64,000 nt of DNA from Amaurobius ferox (taxonomy: Eukaryota; Arthropoda; Arachnida; Araneae; Amaurobiidae): NCBI GenBank assembly GCA_951213105.1, contig OX578137.1:74251104-74315103 (forward strand). Reading direction: 5' to 3'. Of this stretch, positions 1 to 11,206 are shown one piece after another; within the stretch, counting starts at the first letter, position 1; each line of letters opens with the position of its first letter. Under the pieces are notes generated by a model. It was given only the letters and a program-made list of their open reading frames with translations, was not told the origin of the DNA and made no database searches. A program made the translations under genes and the position numbers.

Positions 1-185
1 AAAATGCATGTTTCAACATGTGGGCAGATGTATAAAAAATGATATATCAAATTTATGTTTTCTAGCTGCTTCGGTTTTCAAATTATTACCAAATATTTAG
101 TAATTTCCAGTCTAATATTCCAGACCATACCAAATATTTAGTATTGTCAGTGCCAATAGATTTCCAGCAAAAAAACAAAATTTGG

Positions 186-470
186 GTTTCTAATTGCTAT
201 GATTCAAGAGTTTTTCACACAAAATACGTACATGCTTAGGGTGGGCCCAAGATGAACTAGCTAAATAATGTACAAAATCCAAAGAATTCAAATATGTCAC
301 AAAAGACAATGATAAACTAAATTTCGACATTCTATCTGCTACGATTATCAATTTAATCCCCCAAAACGAGTACATTCCTATTGTGGGACCAGGACGGGCT
401 AGCCCGATGAGGTTCAAAATCAAAGGAATTAAAATGTACCACGAAAGACAATAACATGTCAAATTTTATG
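186..470. repeat. diverged two-unit tandem repeat (~145 bp unit)
   Basis: Two adjacent segments align through their length: 'TTGCTATGATT...' with 'CTGCTACGATT...', 'TAGGGTGGGCCCAAGATGA' with 'TTGTGGGACCAGGACGGGCT', and 'CACAAAAGACAATGATAAAC' with 'CACGAAAGACAATAACATG'. The units are clearly diverged, so the duplication is old. An open frame on the minus strand across both units has no recognisable protein character and is probably incidental. Confidence 0.6.
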
Positions 471-1800
471 TTACTGTCTTTAATGGGATTTGATTAACTA
501 AATTTTCAAAGATATGAATCACACTGACAAATAAAAAAACACTAGATCAAGTTAAATAAAATATTGTAAAAACACAATGTCTGTGTTTCTGTGTATAAGC
601 GCTTCCTACGGAAACAACGCACGAAATTTAATGCAAAAACATATATCTTCGAGTAATTTTTTAATCAACTCATGTACTACAACCCTCAACTCATGAATTA
701 CCGATCCTTATTGACAAGTGTAGTACGTCTTCTTGTTCATCTTGAGAAAGAGGGCTTATTTTGGACCTTCAAAACATGTTTACATTATTAAATCATGGTT
801 GTATGCGTTTTATACCAAGTTTATTATTTTCTTAACATTAATTGCAATTTGAGCTGTTTGATCATTAAATTATTTGTATTTAATAATTAAAGACGACTTA
901 GCAATGTTCATTTAATAAACATGTAATGTTCGCATCAATACCATTACAATAACAAAGATAATAATGTTAAAAGACCTTTTAAAAAACAGTTTATTTTAGC
1001 ACACAAGATGTAAATTGCATTATAGTATTTGGCCAAGCGCTTTCGAGCGTAAAACGCCCTTTATCAGAGATATACGTCATGGTAAACAAGCGCATTTTAG
1101 TTTTGTATACAGCCGACACACAAACTAAATTTTAATATTACAAATGAATGATCAACAAATAGTAAATTCATACGAAATGAAGAGGCATACAAAAAGGCAA
1201 ATTACATGAAAATAAAATATAAGGATGTATGGTACAATGCAGAGAAAACGGATTAGCAAAACCTTAAATATTTAGGTACGCATACAATGTTTAATTTGTA
1301 TGGAATCCAGAATAAGCCGTCAGGCAAAGTTAAAAATTTAAAATCCCAATAAAATAAACAAGAATTAATAAAGTAAAATATTTTTAGGCTTATTACTAAA
1401 CATTAAAATGAACGTCTTATCAAATAAAGGAGCAAATTGATCATTAAAAACAGTTTAGGATAAAGTAGTGTACATATATTTTTTTCATTTTTAACATTGC
1501 TGGCATGTTCTGTTTATGCTCGATTTATGCCTTGGGATACTCCACATCATTTGCAGCTTTATAAAATCCGACTGTCCTCACGATATTTAATATTCATCAA
1601 CTATTGATTTAACGAATTTTCAAATTTCCGTAGTTTCAAAAAGATTTGCTTTGGAAGGCTTACAAATTATGAATATTCATTGGACATTAACATTAATTTA
1701 TTTATGTTCGCCCAAAAGTATTTTCGTTCGTTTCCAACTGGAATCATTTTACCTCCCATGTGGAAATCTCAGTTACTTTACACACACATCATAATCTTCA
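471..1800. other. AT-rich stretch, nothing recognised
   Basis: I see no coding region, RNA gene, tandem repeat or recognisable transposon end here. Short open frames are of the length expected by chance at this base composition. Confidence 0.5.
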
Positions 1801-1812
1801 TTCCGCGACCTG

Positions 1813-2075
1813 TTTATATAAACTTCTGGCAATCCAACCATTAACAATCCCTCTTTTCTAAGCTTTTCATGTGAAAAATACTTTGCAGATCCGATTAAAG
1901 ACTACTCAGAGAAGCAAAGTAAATCCCCTGATAAAACCGATTAATAACATAAATATCCGTGAAGTTCATTATGTCTAATTTACCAGACTACGCCAAATAT
2001 GATTACACCGTACCTGTCGGACAAAAGTTCAATTTTGTTCGAGTTCTCTCGGGTGAAGAGAATAAAATAACTTAA
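1813..2075 (+). other. TATA-like box and 34-codon small ORF (speculative)
   Basis: A TATA-like string, TTTATATAAA at 1813-1822, lies about 150 bp upstream of an ATG at 1971. That ATG opens a 34-codon frame ending TAA at 2075. The peptide begins MSNLPDYAKYDYTVPVGQ and continues with a mixed, protein-like composition (Asp, Tyr, Pro, Gly, Val, Arg, Glu) instead of the Lys/Asn/Ile/Phe bias of random AT-rich frames. A possible donor AAAG|GTAATG follows near 2090. No family is recognised. Frames of 34 codons after an ATG are common by chance in this window, so this may be nothing. Confidence 0.15.
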
Positions 2076-2859
2076 GATATAATAAAGGTAATGCAATTCA
2101 ATTTTCCGGATTAATACTTAAATATTATTATAATATATTCATAAATATAGCGGTTACATCTGATTGAAGAATTTCTGTACGTATTATAAGTCAATAAAGG
2201 GAATTTGAAGGAATACCTTTAATATTAATGTTAACAAAGATTAAATGAATTCAATAACTATATCATATTTTGATTTAGTTTATGAAATTATTTTCTGGGT
2301 AGCACACTTAAAGAGATTGTATGAAGAAAACTCTGTAGAGAATGTTACAGTTGAAAAGTTTGGCGATTCCTGAGGGAATATACGAAGGAATATACATTAT
2401 CAAAATGCGGCTGATCATATGTGTACCATCATGCATCTAACCATGTGTACTTGTTTGCCAGGATATTGATTTCGGAAATTTAAAACACGAATTCTAGATA
2501 TACAAAATAGAGGCTGGTCTTATGATCTTAAATGATCGGTACATGTCATGAAATTAATATAATCAAAGTAAATTTTTTAAAAAGTAATATATTTGTAGCT
2601 ATATACCAAAAATCCCTCAAAATACAAAATATTACATGACTCACGCACCTAGATAGATCGCTAGTCATTTTCAGGTGGCATATGCATTCGTTTTATAGTT
2701 ACAGTGTCCACAGCTTACAGACACGAACACGCACACACACACATCTCTAAATGTGATCAAATGTTGATCACGCATCTCTAATATGTGTGATCAAAATCCT
2801 AACAATGCTTTTCATACTCCACCATAAGAAAATATGAAGATAACAAAAAATATAATGAA
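2076..2859. other. AT-rich stretch, short (CA) run only
   Basis: No gene or transposon is recognised. A small ACACACAC run sits near 2733, beside a short local duplication of 'TGTGATCAAA' (about 2752 and 2784). Confidence 0.45.
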
Positions 2860-3130
2860 ATACGTAAACGTACCTCTTGTTTCTCGTGAGCTTTTAAGCC
2901 ATTGACAAATAAGAAAACACAGGACGGAACATCCATCATGTATGGGCATTTTATAACTGATTGTTTTCTCCGACAGCAAAAGAGCAGATGAAGAATTTGA
3001 AAAATGATCAATGGATGATCAAAAAATAAGTTTTAGAATGATTCGGCTGCCGCAATAAATCAACTGACTAACTTTAAGAAAATGAATGACTGAAAAACAA
3101 ACTTTTAAATCCGCATAATACGTGTCTGAA
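2860..3130. repeat. interspersed repeat family H, copy 1
   Basis: This segment aligns with 5080-5330 and 6340-6575. Shared landmarks in order are AAAACAC(A/G)G, a GATTG(T/C)TTTCTCC block, 'AAAAATG.TC..T(G)ATCA', 'GATGATCAAA', a 'TTCG...CTG' block and an 'AACTGAC..ACTT.AAGAAA.TGAATGA' tail. The three copies are strongly diverged. No terminal structure or coding capacity is evident, so the class is unknown. Confidence 0.45.
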
Positions 3131-3301
3131 ATATTTATTTCACTCCAAACATTTGTTTAAAATATACTATAAATAAGTGCATATCTATTCTTTAAGTAGG
3201 AGTTGAAATTTTTCTTCCCATTGACCATCGACTGATTACATGGGGCTTTTATTTCTACATGAAAATTCAAGGATATAATTTAGTAATAGAAGTTTCTTGT
3301 T

Positions 3302-3956
3302 TATGATCGAAGGGAAGCAGCGAGTTGGCAGGCTTTTGTCTTTTCATTCCGTTCGTTCAATTCTGCAATGATGTCAAATTACGCCCGAAAATTCGTCCAA
3401 ATGCCGTCATATGTAGGTGATTTTACTTCACATACTGTCGGAATGCAAAAATCCGCATTGGCGGCTGATAATTTTCTCTTGACAGCCAGTAATTTATTTT
3501 CAAGGTTTTTCATCTTTTCTTGTAGAGTATTAATATCTGCTTCTACGGATGTAACATCTGCTTGTTATAATGTAATGTCTTATTTCATCTATTCTTGGAC
3601 GGATTTAATGTCTTGTCTCATATCTTCTTGTCCGGTTTACTTTTCGACTTGTACAGCTTTGATTTCTTCTTTCACCTCAGCTTGAAGAAATTTAATATCT
3701 TATTTTATCTTGGTTTGTCTCATTTTTTATTTTTTATTTCATATCCTTTTTCACATGTATCTTCATTTCAATCTTCTCTTTTTAATTGTTTCTTGTTCAG
3801 ATTTCATCGCTTCTTTCATCTCATCTTATCCGACTATAATCTGGTCTTCCATCGCTTCTTGTCAACCTTTCATGTCTTTAATCAAAGCCATCATCTCTTT
3901 CAACTATTTCTCCATCGATTTTCTATTCACTGCCATATACGCTTGTTAAGTTTACA
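3302..3956 (-). pseudogene. gag: Ty3/gypsy LTR-retrotransposon gag relic
   Basis: Read on the minus strand from about 3956, the sequence gives a broken gag-like protein: a start resembling MAVNRKSMEK, then 'LKEMMALIKDMK', a long charged coiled-coil rich in Glu, Lys and Gln (for example EEIKAVQVEK, then EDMRQDIKSVQE), and 'INTLQEKMKNLENKL'. A 'PTYDG.WT' motif and 'NEKTKACQLAASLR' follow near 3306-3350. Known from the family: coiled coil, (L)PTYDG and KACQLAASLRG occur in this order in gypsy gag proteins that I recall from spider genomes. At least eight in-frame stops and a loss of similarity just below 3302 show it is dead. No protease, reverse transcriptase or integrase is present. It lies directly downstream, in its own sense, of the LTR at 3981-4488. 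The longer plus-strand frames over the same interval are antisense shadows. Confidence 0.75.
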
Positions 3957-3958
3957 GA

Positions 3959-3980
3959 AACCTCACTCCTGATACCAATT
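3959..3980 (-). other. putative primer-binding site of the gypsy relic
   Basis: On the minus strand the LTR end GCAACA is followed by AAT and then TGGTATCAGGAGTG. The TGG start fits complementarity to a tRNA 3' CCA end, as expected of a retrotransposon primer-binding site a few bases inside the 5' LTR. The tRNA has not been identified. Confidence 0.45.
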
Positions 3981-4488
3981 TGTTGCAACGTATCGTCTGG
4001 CATCGTGTGTGTACTCTCAGGATACAATAATGAGTCTACATTTCTGGATAATTAACACGTTTATTTACAAGCACAGTGTAAACTGGAACAATATAAAGCA
4101 AACAGCTCGATAACTATCTCCCGAATAACTGTTAGGTACAATGGAACAACAATTATATGTTCCACTAATTTAACAAACCAGCATTACTAGTCTGAAAACA
4201 TTAAAGTATCTCACAATTCCATATAACTCGTATAAAGTCAACTGCTCTTCAAATGAGCGGCGACTCTCCAAGATTATTCATTACTTCGAGAACGTTCTCT
4301 TATCTTCTAAAATTCGCCCAAAGTCTTCAAATTGGTGATAAATCACCAAATATAGAAACCATGCCACGGATGTTCAAATATGTCAGAGTACTTCATTGAC
4401 TCAATAAAAATGGCTGTATGGGAAGGGATTTTCTCCTTTTAGTTCTCAAAAAGAACATACAGTGAATACATCTTACATGTTCGCAACA
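3981..4488 (-). mobile_element. 5' LTR of a Ty3/gypsy element (508 bp)
   Basis: On the minus strand the unit begins TGTTGCGAAC and ends GTTGCAACA, giving TGTTGC...GCAACA terminal inverted repeats that fit the TG...CA rule. It is followed by a primer-binding-like sequence and a gag relic in the same orientation, so it is the 5' LTR of a truncated element. A second LTR of the same family, a solo copy, lies at 61269-61787. Landmarks shared by the two on the plus strand are 'GTATC.TCTG.(A/C)ATCGTG', 'GGAACAATATA.AG.AAA.CAGC' and 'TCCACTAATTT.ACAAA'. The 3' LTR is absent from the window. Confidence 0.75.
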
Positions 4489-5079
4489 ATATGTGTAACT
4501 TAAAATGAGATACTTTGTGGCGTCCATTGTACCACTATGACTGAAACACATATAAACTCACTACTATTTTCACATATAGTAATGCATGTGTTTATAGTTG
4601 CAATCTTTCTACTAAAAAAAATAATTAAAATATGTAGAATAGTGAGTCACAAGGACCGATGACGTACGATGAGTTGACATCAGAGAATCTCTGTAGACCA
4701 TTTGTACTGACGCAATCTTATAGAGAGTACAGAAGGAACATTTTTACAATGCATATGTCAGAAAACTGTAGATAATAGAGTGATGAATGCTTCGTGCTCT
4801 TCCAATGGTTATTAATGCAGTGTGAATGCAAAATTTCCACCTTGGAAGTGTCGGGGTTTTTGATCCCAGGACTCAAGTGTTGCTATCATGAGAGTGATGG
4901 GCTAAAAAAGTCTCTAGTTCAGGGTATTTTATACGGTTTTATGACCGTTCACTACATACTTAACAAAATATGATACTTAGAATATAATATGTAACTTACA
5001 ATTACATTGACTTTTGTAAAACTTCATGTTTTAAAATTCCAAAATCTACCTTGACTTCAATCACTGCAAAACTTTGCAT
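4489..5079. other. unannotated AT-rich stretch
   Basis: No gene, RNA or clear repeat boundary is seen. The bases directly beyond the LTR (AATATG) would hold one half of the target-site duplication, but the partner end of the element is missing. Confidence 0.4.
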
Positions 5080-5330
5080 GACATGAACACAGCCGTTGCC
5101 ATTGAACATTTTCCCCGGAATTGATAAAGGAGAAGATCCAGTATTGGTCATCTGTCATGCACGGTCAATATGATCGATTGTTCTCTCCTATGCACAAAAT
5201 AGAGTTCAAGAATGTTCCATTGATCAACGGATGATAAGTTTGGAGATGTTTAGAATGCTGCACCGAAGAAACTCGCCAACTGACAAAAAATGAATTATTA
5301 AGAAGATAAACTTTAAATCCAAACACTGCA
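5080..5330. repeat. interspersed repeat family H, copy 2
   Basis: Second member of the family at 2860-3130 and 6340-6575. It keeps 'ATGATCGATTGTTCTCTCC', 'ATTGATCAACGGATGATAA', a 'GCACCGAAGAAACTCGCCAA' segment and the 'ACTGACAAAAAATGAATTATTAAGAAG' tail (listed in parts). It is non-coding as far as can be seen. Confidence 0.45.
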
Positions 5331-5999
5331 GGTCTCTGATGGATACCTTTAGTTTGATAGCATTAGATAGAGTTTGTTTTGTACATAAAAAGAAAAATAT
5401 ACTGGATTCCTACTTAAGCCCATAGTACTTCTTTAGTACTTAAACCCATAAATAAGTTTGTAAAGAAAGGTTCATGGGGGTTCATTATTAGGTCTATCCC
5501 CAGAAAAGTGAACCTACTCGATCTAATAAAAGGGATTGCATTGCCCTATCAGAGAATTTAAATATTAGGATAAAGAAATCATCAATAAAGCAAGGTAGAC
5601 TAAAAAAGCCAACTACGGTGATATAAACGAGTTGCCCAATTAATAGGAAACGACAACAAATCTATTACAGAAAACATTTGTTTGACAAAATATGGCTATT
5701 GGCGAATTACTGTCATATTCAAAATAACTTTCATGCAATGAACCTACACGCACAAAAATCTAGTGTAACATTTATTCAAAATGTTTTCCATCAGAAGCAA
5801 TTCACATTTGAATTCCATAAGAAATATTAGTGCGTATTCTGACAAACATTACGAGTATCATCGTGTCAGAGACCCAGATGATTCAGCATTTTGACAGGTA
5901 CTTATTGCCTTCCGTATACGCGTTTCGTTCGTTTTTGGTGTCGATTCCTACTAATTAGACGATGTTCTACAACCTTGTAATTGTTGTTCACATCTAGAT

Positions 6000-6160
6000 C
6001 GATTTATTGCAGCGTTTGTATCCTAACTTTCTGAATTTAACGCTAGGGATACAGAAATCACTTTTATTTTATTAGGCATGGTCACTTTAATGCAGATAGA
6101 CCTAACGTGTTAACTCATGTGCCATGCTTTACAAAGTTATTGGGGTGATTAAAGACATTC
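6000..6160. repeat. segment repeated at about 36290-36460
   Basis: Both places share 'GGCATGGTC(A/G)CTTT', 'TAGACCTAAC.TGT' and 'TTTAC(A/C)AAG.TATTGG', with weaker similarity upstream ('TCTACAAC.TT'). It is probably an interspersed repeat next to family H. Its class is unknown. Confidence 0.35.
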
Positions 6161-6339
6161 TTAAGAACCCTGTATATTTAACTACAAATTTAACTGTAGA
6201 TTTGAAGCATAACACTTTCGACTTAATACATTCTTCATACTGTCTGCTAAGTAAACAACTGCATTACATATTTAAATAATTCTTCAATTTTCCGTGATTT
6301 CCCTCAATGTAAAAATATTTAAAGAAGTAAACAAATCTG

Positions 6340-6575
6340 TTGTCACTTCAGCACTTTAAACACTGTTGATAAATGAAAAAACACGGTATTCATCATGACT
6401 CATTCACGGGTTAAGTGATCGATTGCTTTCTCCAGTAATAAAAGGCAATATGAAAAATGTCCAAATTGATTAGTTGATGATCAAATTGAGAGTTTGAAAA
6501 AGATTCGTATTCTGTAATGAACAACTCTATCTAACTTCAAGAAATAAATGATTGAATAGCCACACCATGCCTGTT
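6340..6575. repeat. interspersed repeat family H, copy 3
   Basis: Third copy. It keeps 'GATCGATTGCTTTCTCCAGT', 'AAAATGTCC', 'GTTGATGATCAAA' and an 'ACTTCAAGAAATAAATGATTGA' tail comparable to the tails of copies 1 and 2. Confidence 0.45.
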
Positions 6576-8391
6576 ACTGATTGACATTTTTGTCTGTTTG
6601 ATAGCAGTTACTTGTGACTTTTATATAAATATGCGAGCATTTGCTTTAACATAATAGTGAATTAAGATTTGCCACTAACATAACCGCAATTAGAAGAAGA
6701 AATCCACATGATAGAAAATAAAGTGTATTTTCAATAACATGTTACACACTAATTTTAAGCATTTCTTCAGGAGAAATTCTTTTAGTTTCCTTCCTCTTAA
6801 TTGCTAAATCTTCTCCACCATCCCTCCATCTTGAAAACTGGAGCTAATCAACTATTTATAAATTTATACTTGTGAAGCATCGTGTCCAATTTAGTGAAAC
6901 ACAGCTAGTTTTGTTTGAGACATATTTGACTGTTCTCCAATGTAATTTGAAATGAAAGAACTTGTAAAACTCCCATTACAGCAAAATTGCAGAACTCGAA
7001 CCAGAAAAGTTGTGTAACCATAAATCAAAATCTTAATTATTATTGATATCATCTATATTTGTATTTGCTTTTTATAAGCGGTTCTCTATCAAATTAATTT
7101 CATATTCTGAATAAAATCCTTTTTGATAGTAAAATGCGAAAACGATTTCAAATAAAAAGAGTATTAAAGTTTTCCTCTTATGTCAAATGTCCATCATTTA
7201 TGTAAACTCTCTAAATGACGTAACGCATTAATGATGATAAAATAAAACAATTTAGGAAAAATTTACAGTTAAGTTACTTTTTATAAGAAGTTTTTAAGGA
7301 TTAATTTTAAAAGCCAAAATCAACATTATTTATATTTATTGATAACTAGCAGCATACCCGTTCTTCGTACGGAGAATATAATATAAATAAACTTAAAATT
7401 CACAATCATGTGCAAATTCCTATAGTATACTAAATGGCATTTTTAATCAAAATATTCTGTTAAAATATTTAACATAATGCTCCTAAAAAGAAGTTAAGGA
7501 AAGGCTGTTCTCGTTATTCAAAATTATCTTCACGGGTAGATCTGAAGAATAAATTTATAAAAAATATGGAATTGAATCAATATATGCAAAATAATAGCGT
7601 ATTGATATGGGACCCGTACTACTTATATACGCGAATATTAGAAGATATAACCTGTATTAGTAGAGTACATATATAAATTGAAAATATCAATAAATCCGTA
7701 ATCTTTAAATCAGTAGGCAGTAATTAATTCCAATATGTGTCCAAATGAAAGTGCTAAAATTATATGGGAAGATAAACCCGTACTACTTATAATGTCATGG
7801 ATTAGAAGATATGTCCTACTATTAGTAAAAGATTACCCTATTATAATATTTAGTCTGAAAAATGTTTGCCAATATATAACAGATAACTTAATAAATTAAA
7901 AATATCAATAATCCCCGTCATCTTCATACCGGAAGGTTTGATTCCAATATATGCCAATATACATGTACTACTTATATTCTCTTAGATTAGAAGATATACC
8001 CGTGCATTTGTAGAAGATTACTCGTACAACGTACAATATATGAGTTTCAACAATTTTTGCCGCAATAAAACAATGCCATAAGAAATTGAAAATATCAATA
8101 ATCTCTGAATCAATAATCCCCGAAAACATCAATAAAAATAATGTTTAAACATGAAGATAGTAATTGATATTATCCAGTTAAAAATAAGATGGCAATGAAA
8201 TTTATTTTATATACATATCTTAATCATTAAAATCGGAAAAGATTTAATAAAAATCTTCTTCCTCATAAACACATTAAATTTAAATTCGTTGTTAAGCGAC
8301 ATGTTATGCTTTGCTTCAAATAAATTAGTGGTCAAAATATCGTCTGAATATCTCTAATGAAGGTTTGGCGACATTTTAAAAAATCGCCAAA

Positions 8392-8440
8392 TTTATCGCC
8401 AAGTGGGACTGTAGAACTGACAGTCCCACTTGGCGATAAA
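8392..8440. repeat. 49 bp perfect palindrome (21 bp arms, 7 bp loop)
   Basis: The left arm, 8392-8412, begins TTTATCGCCAAGTGGGACTG. The loop is AGAACTG. The right arm, 8420-8440, is the exact reverse complement. The sister copy near 15628-15670 keeps the left arm almost unchanged but continues with unrelated sequence after 'TAGAAC', so the right arm is specific to this copy. Confidence 0.85.
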
Positions 8441-9706
8441 TTCACGGACCATCATCAAAGTATTATCCCCTAAGAAAGCACAATTTCGTTTATTTAGGGC
8501 AATTTATCAATTTCAAAATATTTTTATGGATTTATAAATATTTTTATCAATTTGGTGACATTTTAAAAATTCGCTAAATGTGTTACTAAGTAGGGCGGTT
8601 GGACTGACAGACAAATGCTAACGAAACACCATTTCAGTACTTTCTTTTAACAAAACAAAATAAATTTCATTGATTTACGTCATTTTTATCAATTTGGGGA
8701 CATTTCAATCAATTCTGCAACTTTTAAGAAATTTGACAAGTTAGCGATATCCAGCCAAATTCGTAGCTCTAAATTCGCAGATCTGAATAAAATATCGTGA
8801 TCCAGTTTGTATATACTAAATGAAAACACTAAAATATTATTAGAAGATATACCCATTCTACTCCTTTTTCTGTTTAAACAATTGGACAAATGAATTTATT
8901 GGGTAAACAGAATATGAGTTTATTAGCTAAACACAATATATAAGCTTAAAACCTCTTTGCTAAAATAAATGAAAGTGATGTATGCAGTTCGCAATTAATA
9001 TAATTAAAAAAAATCAAACCGTTCATTTATAAGATATATTTAAATACCCATTTATTTAATATTCAAATCGAAAAAATAATAATAATCATTAACAAACACA
9101 TTTAATTCCATTCCTTTGCCGAGCAACATGATATAAGATAGAATCTTTCTCATAAAATGAGAAATTAAATAACCATTTTAATTTCTTTATACTTCTAATC
9201 GTTGAGTAAAAGCTTGTGAAATATAAAACATGGAGGTAGATTTTCCATTTAAATTCATGTTTCAAACAATTCATGCTTTCAGATAGTGACTATTTAATGC
9301 AAAAATCCTGCATCAAACACAAAAATAAAGTTTTAATTCCCTTTGACGTTTTAAGCAAACGATTTTTATCCTTTGCGTTTGGAAAAACGACGGAGTTGGT
9401 GAGTAGAACTCCTATAAATAAAGTTCCGTTTTTCATTAATATCTCGACAACCCCTGACTTTAGAAACTCAAAACTTGGGCAAAATTTATGGGGGGCTATT
9501 TCAAGGTCACCCACAAAATTTCATTAAATTCGGTTCAACCGTTCTCTCGTTATGATGAGACAAACGAAAGTTTCGTTTTTTACTAATATCTCGAGAACCA
9601 CTGGTCGTAGAAATTCCAAACATAGACTAAATTTTAAGTGGGGCTATTTCTAGGATACCCACAAAATTTCATCAAATTCGGTTCAGCCGTTCTCCCGTGA
9701 TAATGG

Positions 9707-9713
<7 letters not shown>

Positions 9714-9744
<31 letters not shown>
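9714..9744 (+). repeat. (GACA)n microsatellite at the family A 3' end
   Basis: About seven perfect GACA units lie directly before the TTTATATAGAT end of the element. The same position in the second copy (about 16983-17010) also carries GACA units, so the tract belongs to the element. Confidence 0.9.
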
Positions 9745-9769
9745 TTTCAATTTTATTTATATAGATGTA

Positions 9770-10980
9770 TAAATTGTCTACGATACTTTTATATTATATT
9801 GTTAGACATTAAACCCGTTATATGGTGGGGTACATAAAGTTATGTAAAAATGTGTCCTCTTGATCGCAAGTCTTCAGCATACACGGTTAGTACAGACCAA
9901 ATGTTGTCATTAAGTTTTCTACACTTGCGAAAAAAGTAGCCGAATTTATTGGAAAATTTGTAATCTTTCTGACAGACAAACAGAGGTGTTCGTACTTTTT
10001 TGTATAATAATTGATAGTTTTTACTATGGAATTTATTACATTTTTTATTTTATCTTCATTATTACTTTATTTGCAAGAAATATATTTCTTTACAATACGG
10101 AACAGTAAAATATACCTGAGACGTAATCTGAAGCAAATGAAAGCTAATTCCGTATTTAAAAGTAATTGCCTTACATAGAATTAATTGCAGTATAAACTGA
10201 TGTCTTCTGGATAAAAATACATTCAACATACCATAATCCTTTCACCTGTTGAACTTATATGCTCTTATAAAACGCAAAGCGAAATATCTTTTCAGTGTTT
10301 ATAGGAGATAAATTAATATTCATTTCAAACTCACTATTCTCCTCCACTCTAGTGAAATTGTTTATTTCTATTGTAACTAATTTTGTTCTTTTTGGATTAA
10401 GTCTGAAAGTTAGCTGAAACATAGTCAATTATTCACATCATTGTCTGTATTGATGATTCAGGCACAAAACACATATTCTGGATATTTCTGTTGGAATAGT
10501 GGTAGCTAAGTCATTTTATACCAAGATAGGTAGAGTAAAGTCTTTAATATTTAATTTCAGTTGTATGCTTCGCGATAAAAATTTGTCCCATTCCATTTTC
10601 TATTTTGCACATACATTTATGCATTTATTATACTACATAATTTACTGCAACTAAAATGTTGCTATTGTTTAAATATCTTCTATGTTGGCTTTGTTCTTAC
10701 TTTTACAGCAAAAGAAAGACAGTGGTGTAATACACTTTGTAATAATGGCAATTATGAAACAGTATTAGAAAACATTTTAATAAAAGAAAATGAAAAGGAA
10801 ATCTAATTATTGTACCAAGTTATTTGTTGTAGACACTTGAGCCATTAGTTTCAATGTATGATAATCATTAATTGCAATAAAATTCAAAAAAATAATTTTC
10901 TGAACTGTCATAATCGCTGCATTTTGAATGGGCCCACTTAACATAACTCACACATCTGTACCAAAGGTTGTCACCAAATG
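9770..10980. other. unannotated AT-rich stretch
   Basis: No gene or bounded repeat was recognised between family A copy 1 and the coding relic that follows. Confidence 0.4.
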
Positions 10981-11206
10981 CTCTACAAACTACTTACCAC
11001 TATTAAATGATTTGACCAATTCATCATCACTATTATCATCATATAGTTTAGTTTGTCTACACCACGTCTGATGAAGAATCATCTGATAATAAATTTTTTC
11101 TTTCAACTTCATATTATTCTGTGTTTCTCTTACTGTTTAATTTTTATTGGATTCTTCTTTTTAGTATTTTATTATTACTCTCGTTTGGTTTTATGCTTTC
11201 ATTATC

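Larger units (their letters stand above)
7345..9766 (+). mobile_element. family A repeat, full-length copy 1 (~2.4 kb)
   Basis: It starts ACTAGCAGCATACCCGTTC, where CCGT...ACGG can form a small hairpin, and ends with about seven GACA units followed by a TTTATTTATATAGAT tail. It aligns along its length with 14543-17032, including 'CTCCTAAAAAGAAGTT', 'CTTCACGGG.AGATCTGAA', several 'GAAGATAT..CC(C/T)GT' blocks, 'AATCCTGCA(T/C)(C/T)AA', 'AATATCTCGACAACCCCTG' and 'TTCGGTTCAGCCGTTCTCCC'. No protein domain was found; the open frames inside it are antisense or short. The class is unresolved. The (GACA)n tract near one end and the CCCGT...ACGGG head resemble non-autonomous Helentron-like (HINE/DINE-type) elements of arthropods, but an RTE-type retroposon tail is an alternative. 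Confidence 0.7.

Noticed and set aside
3368..3972. Open frames of 105 and 125 codons on the plus strand
   Set aside because: They are antisense to the gypsy gag relic, whose minus-strand reading has recognisable motifs.
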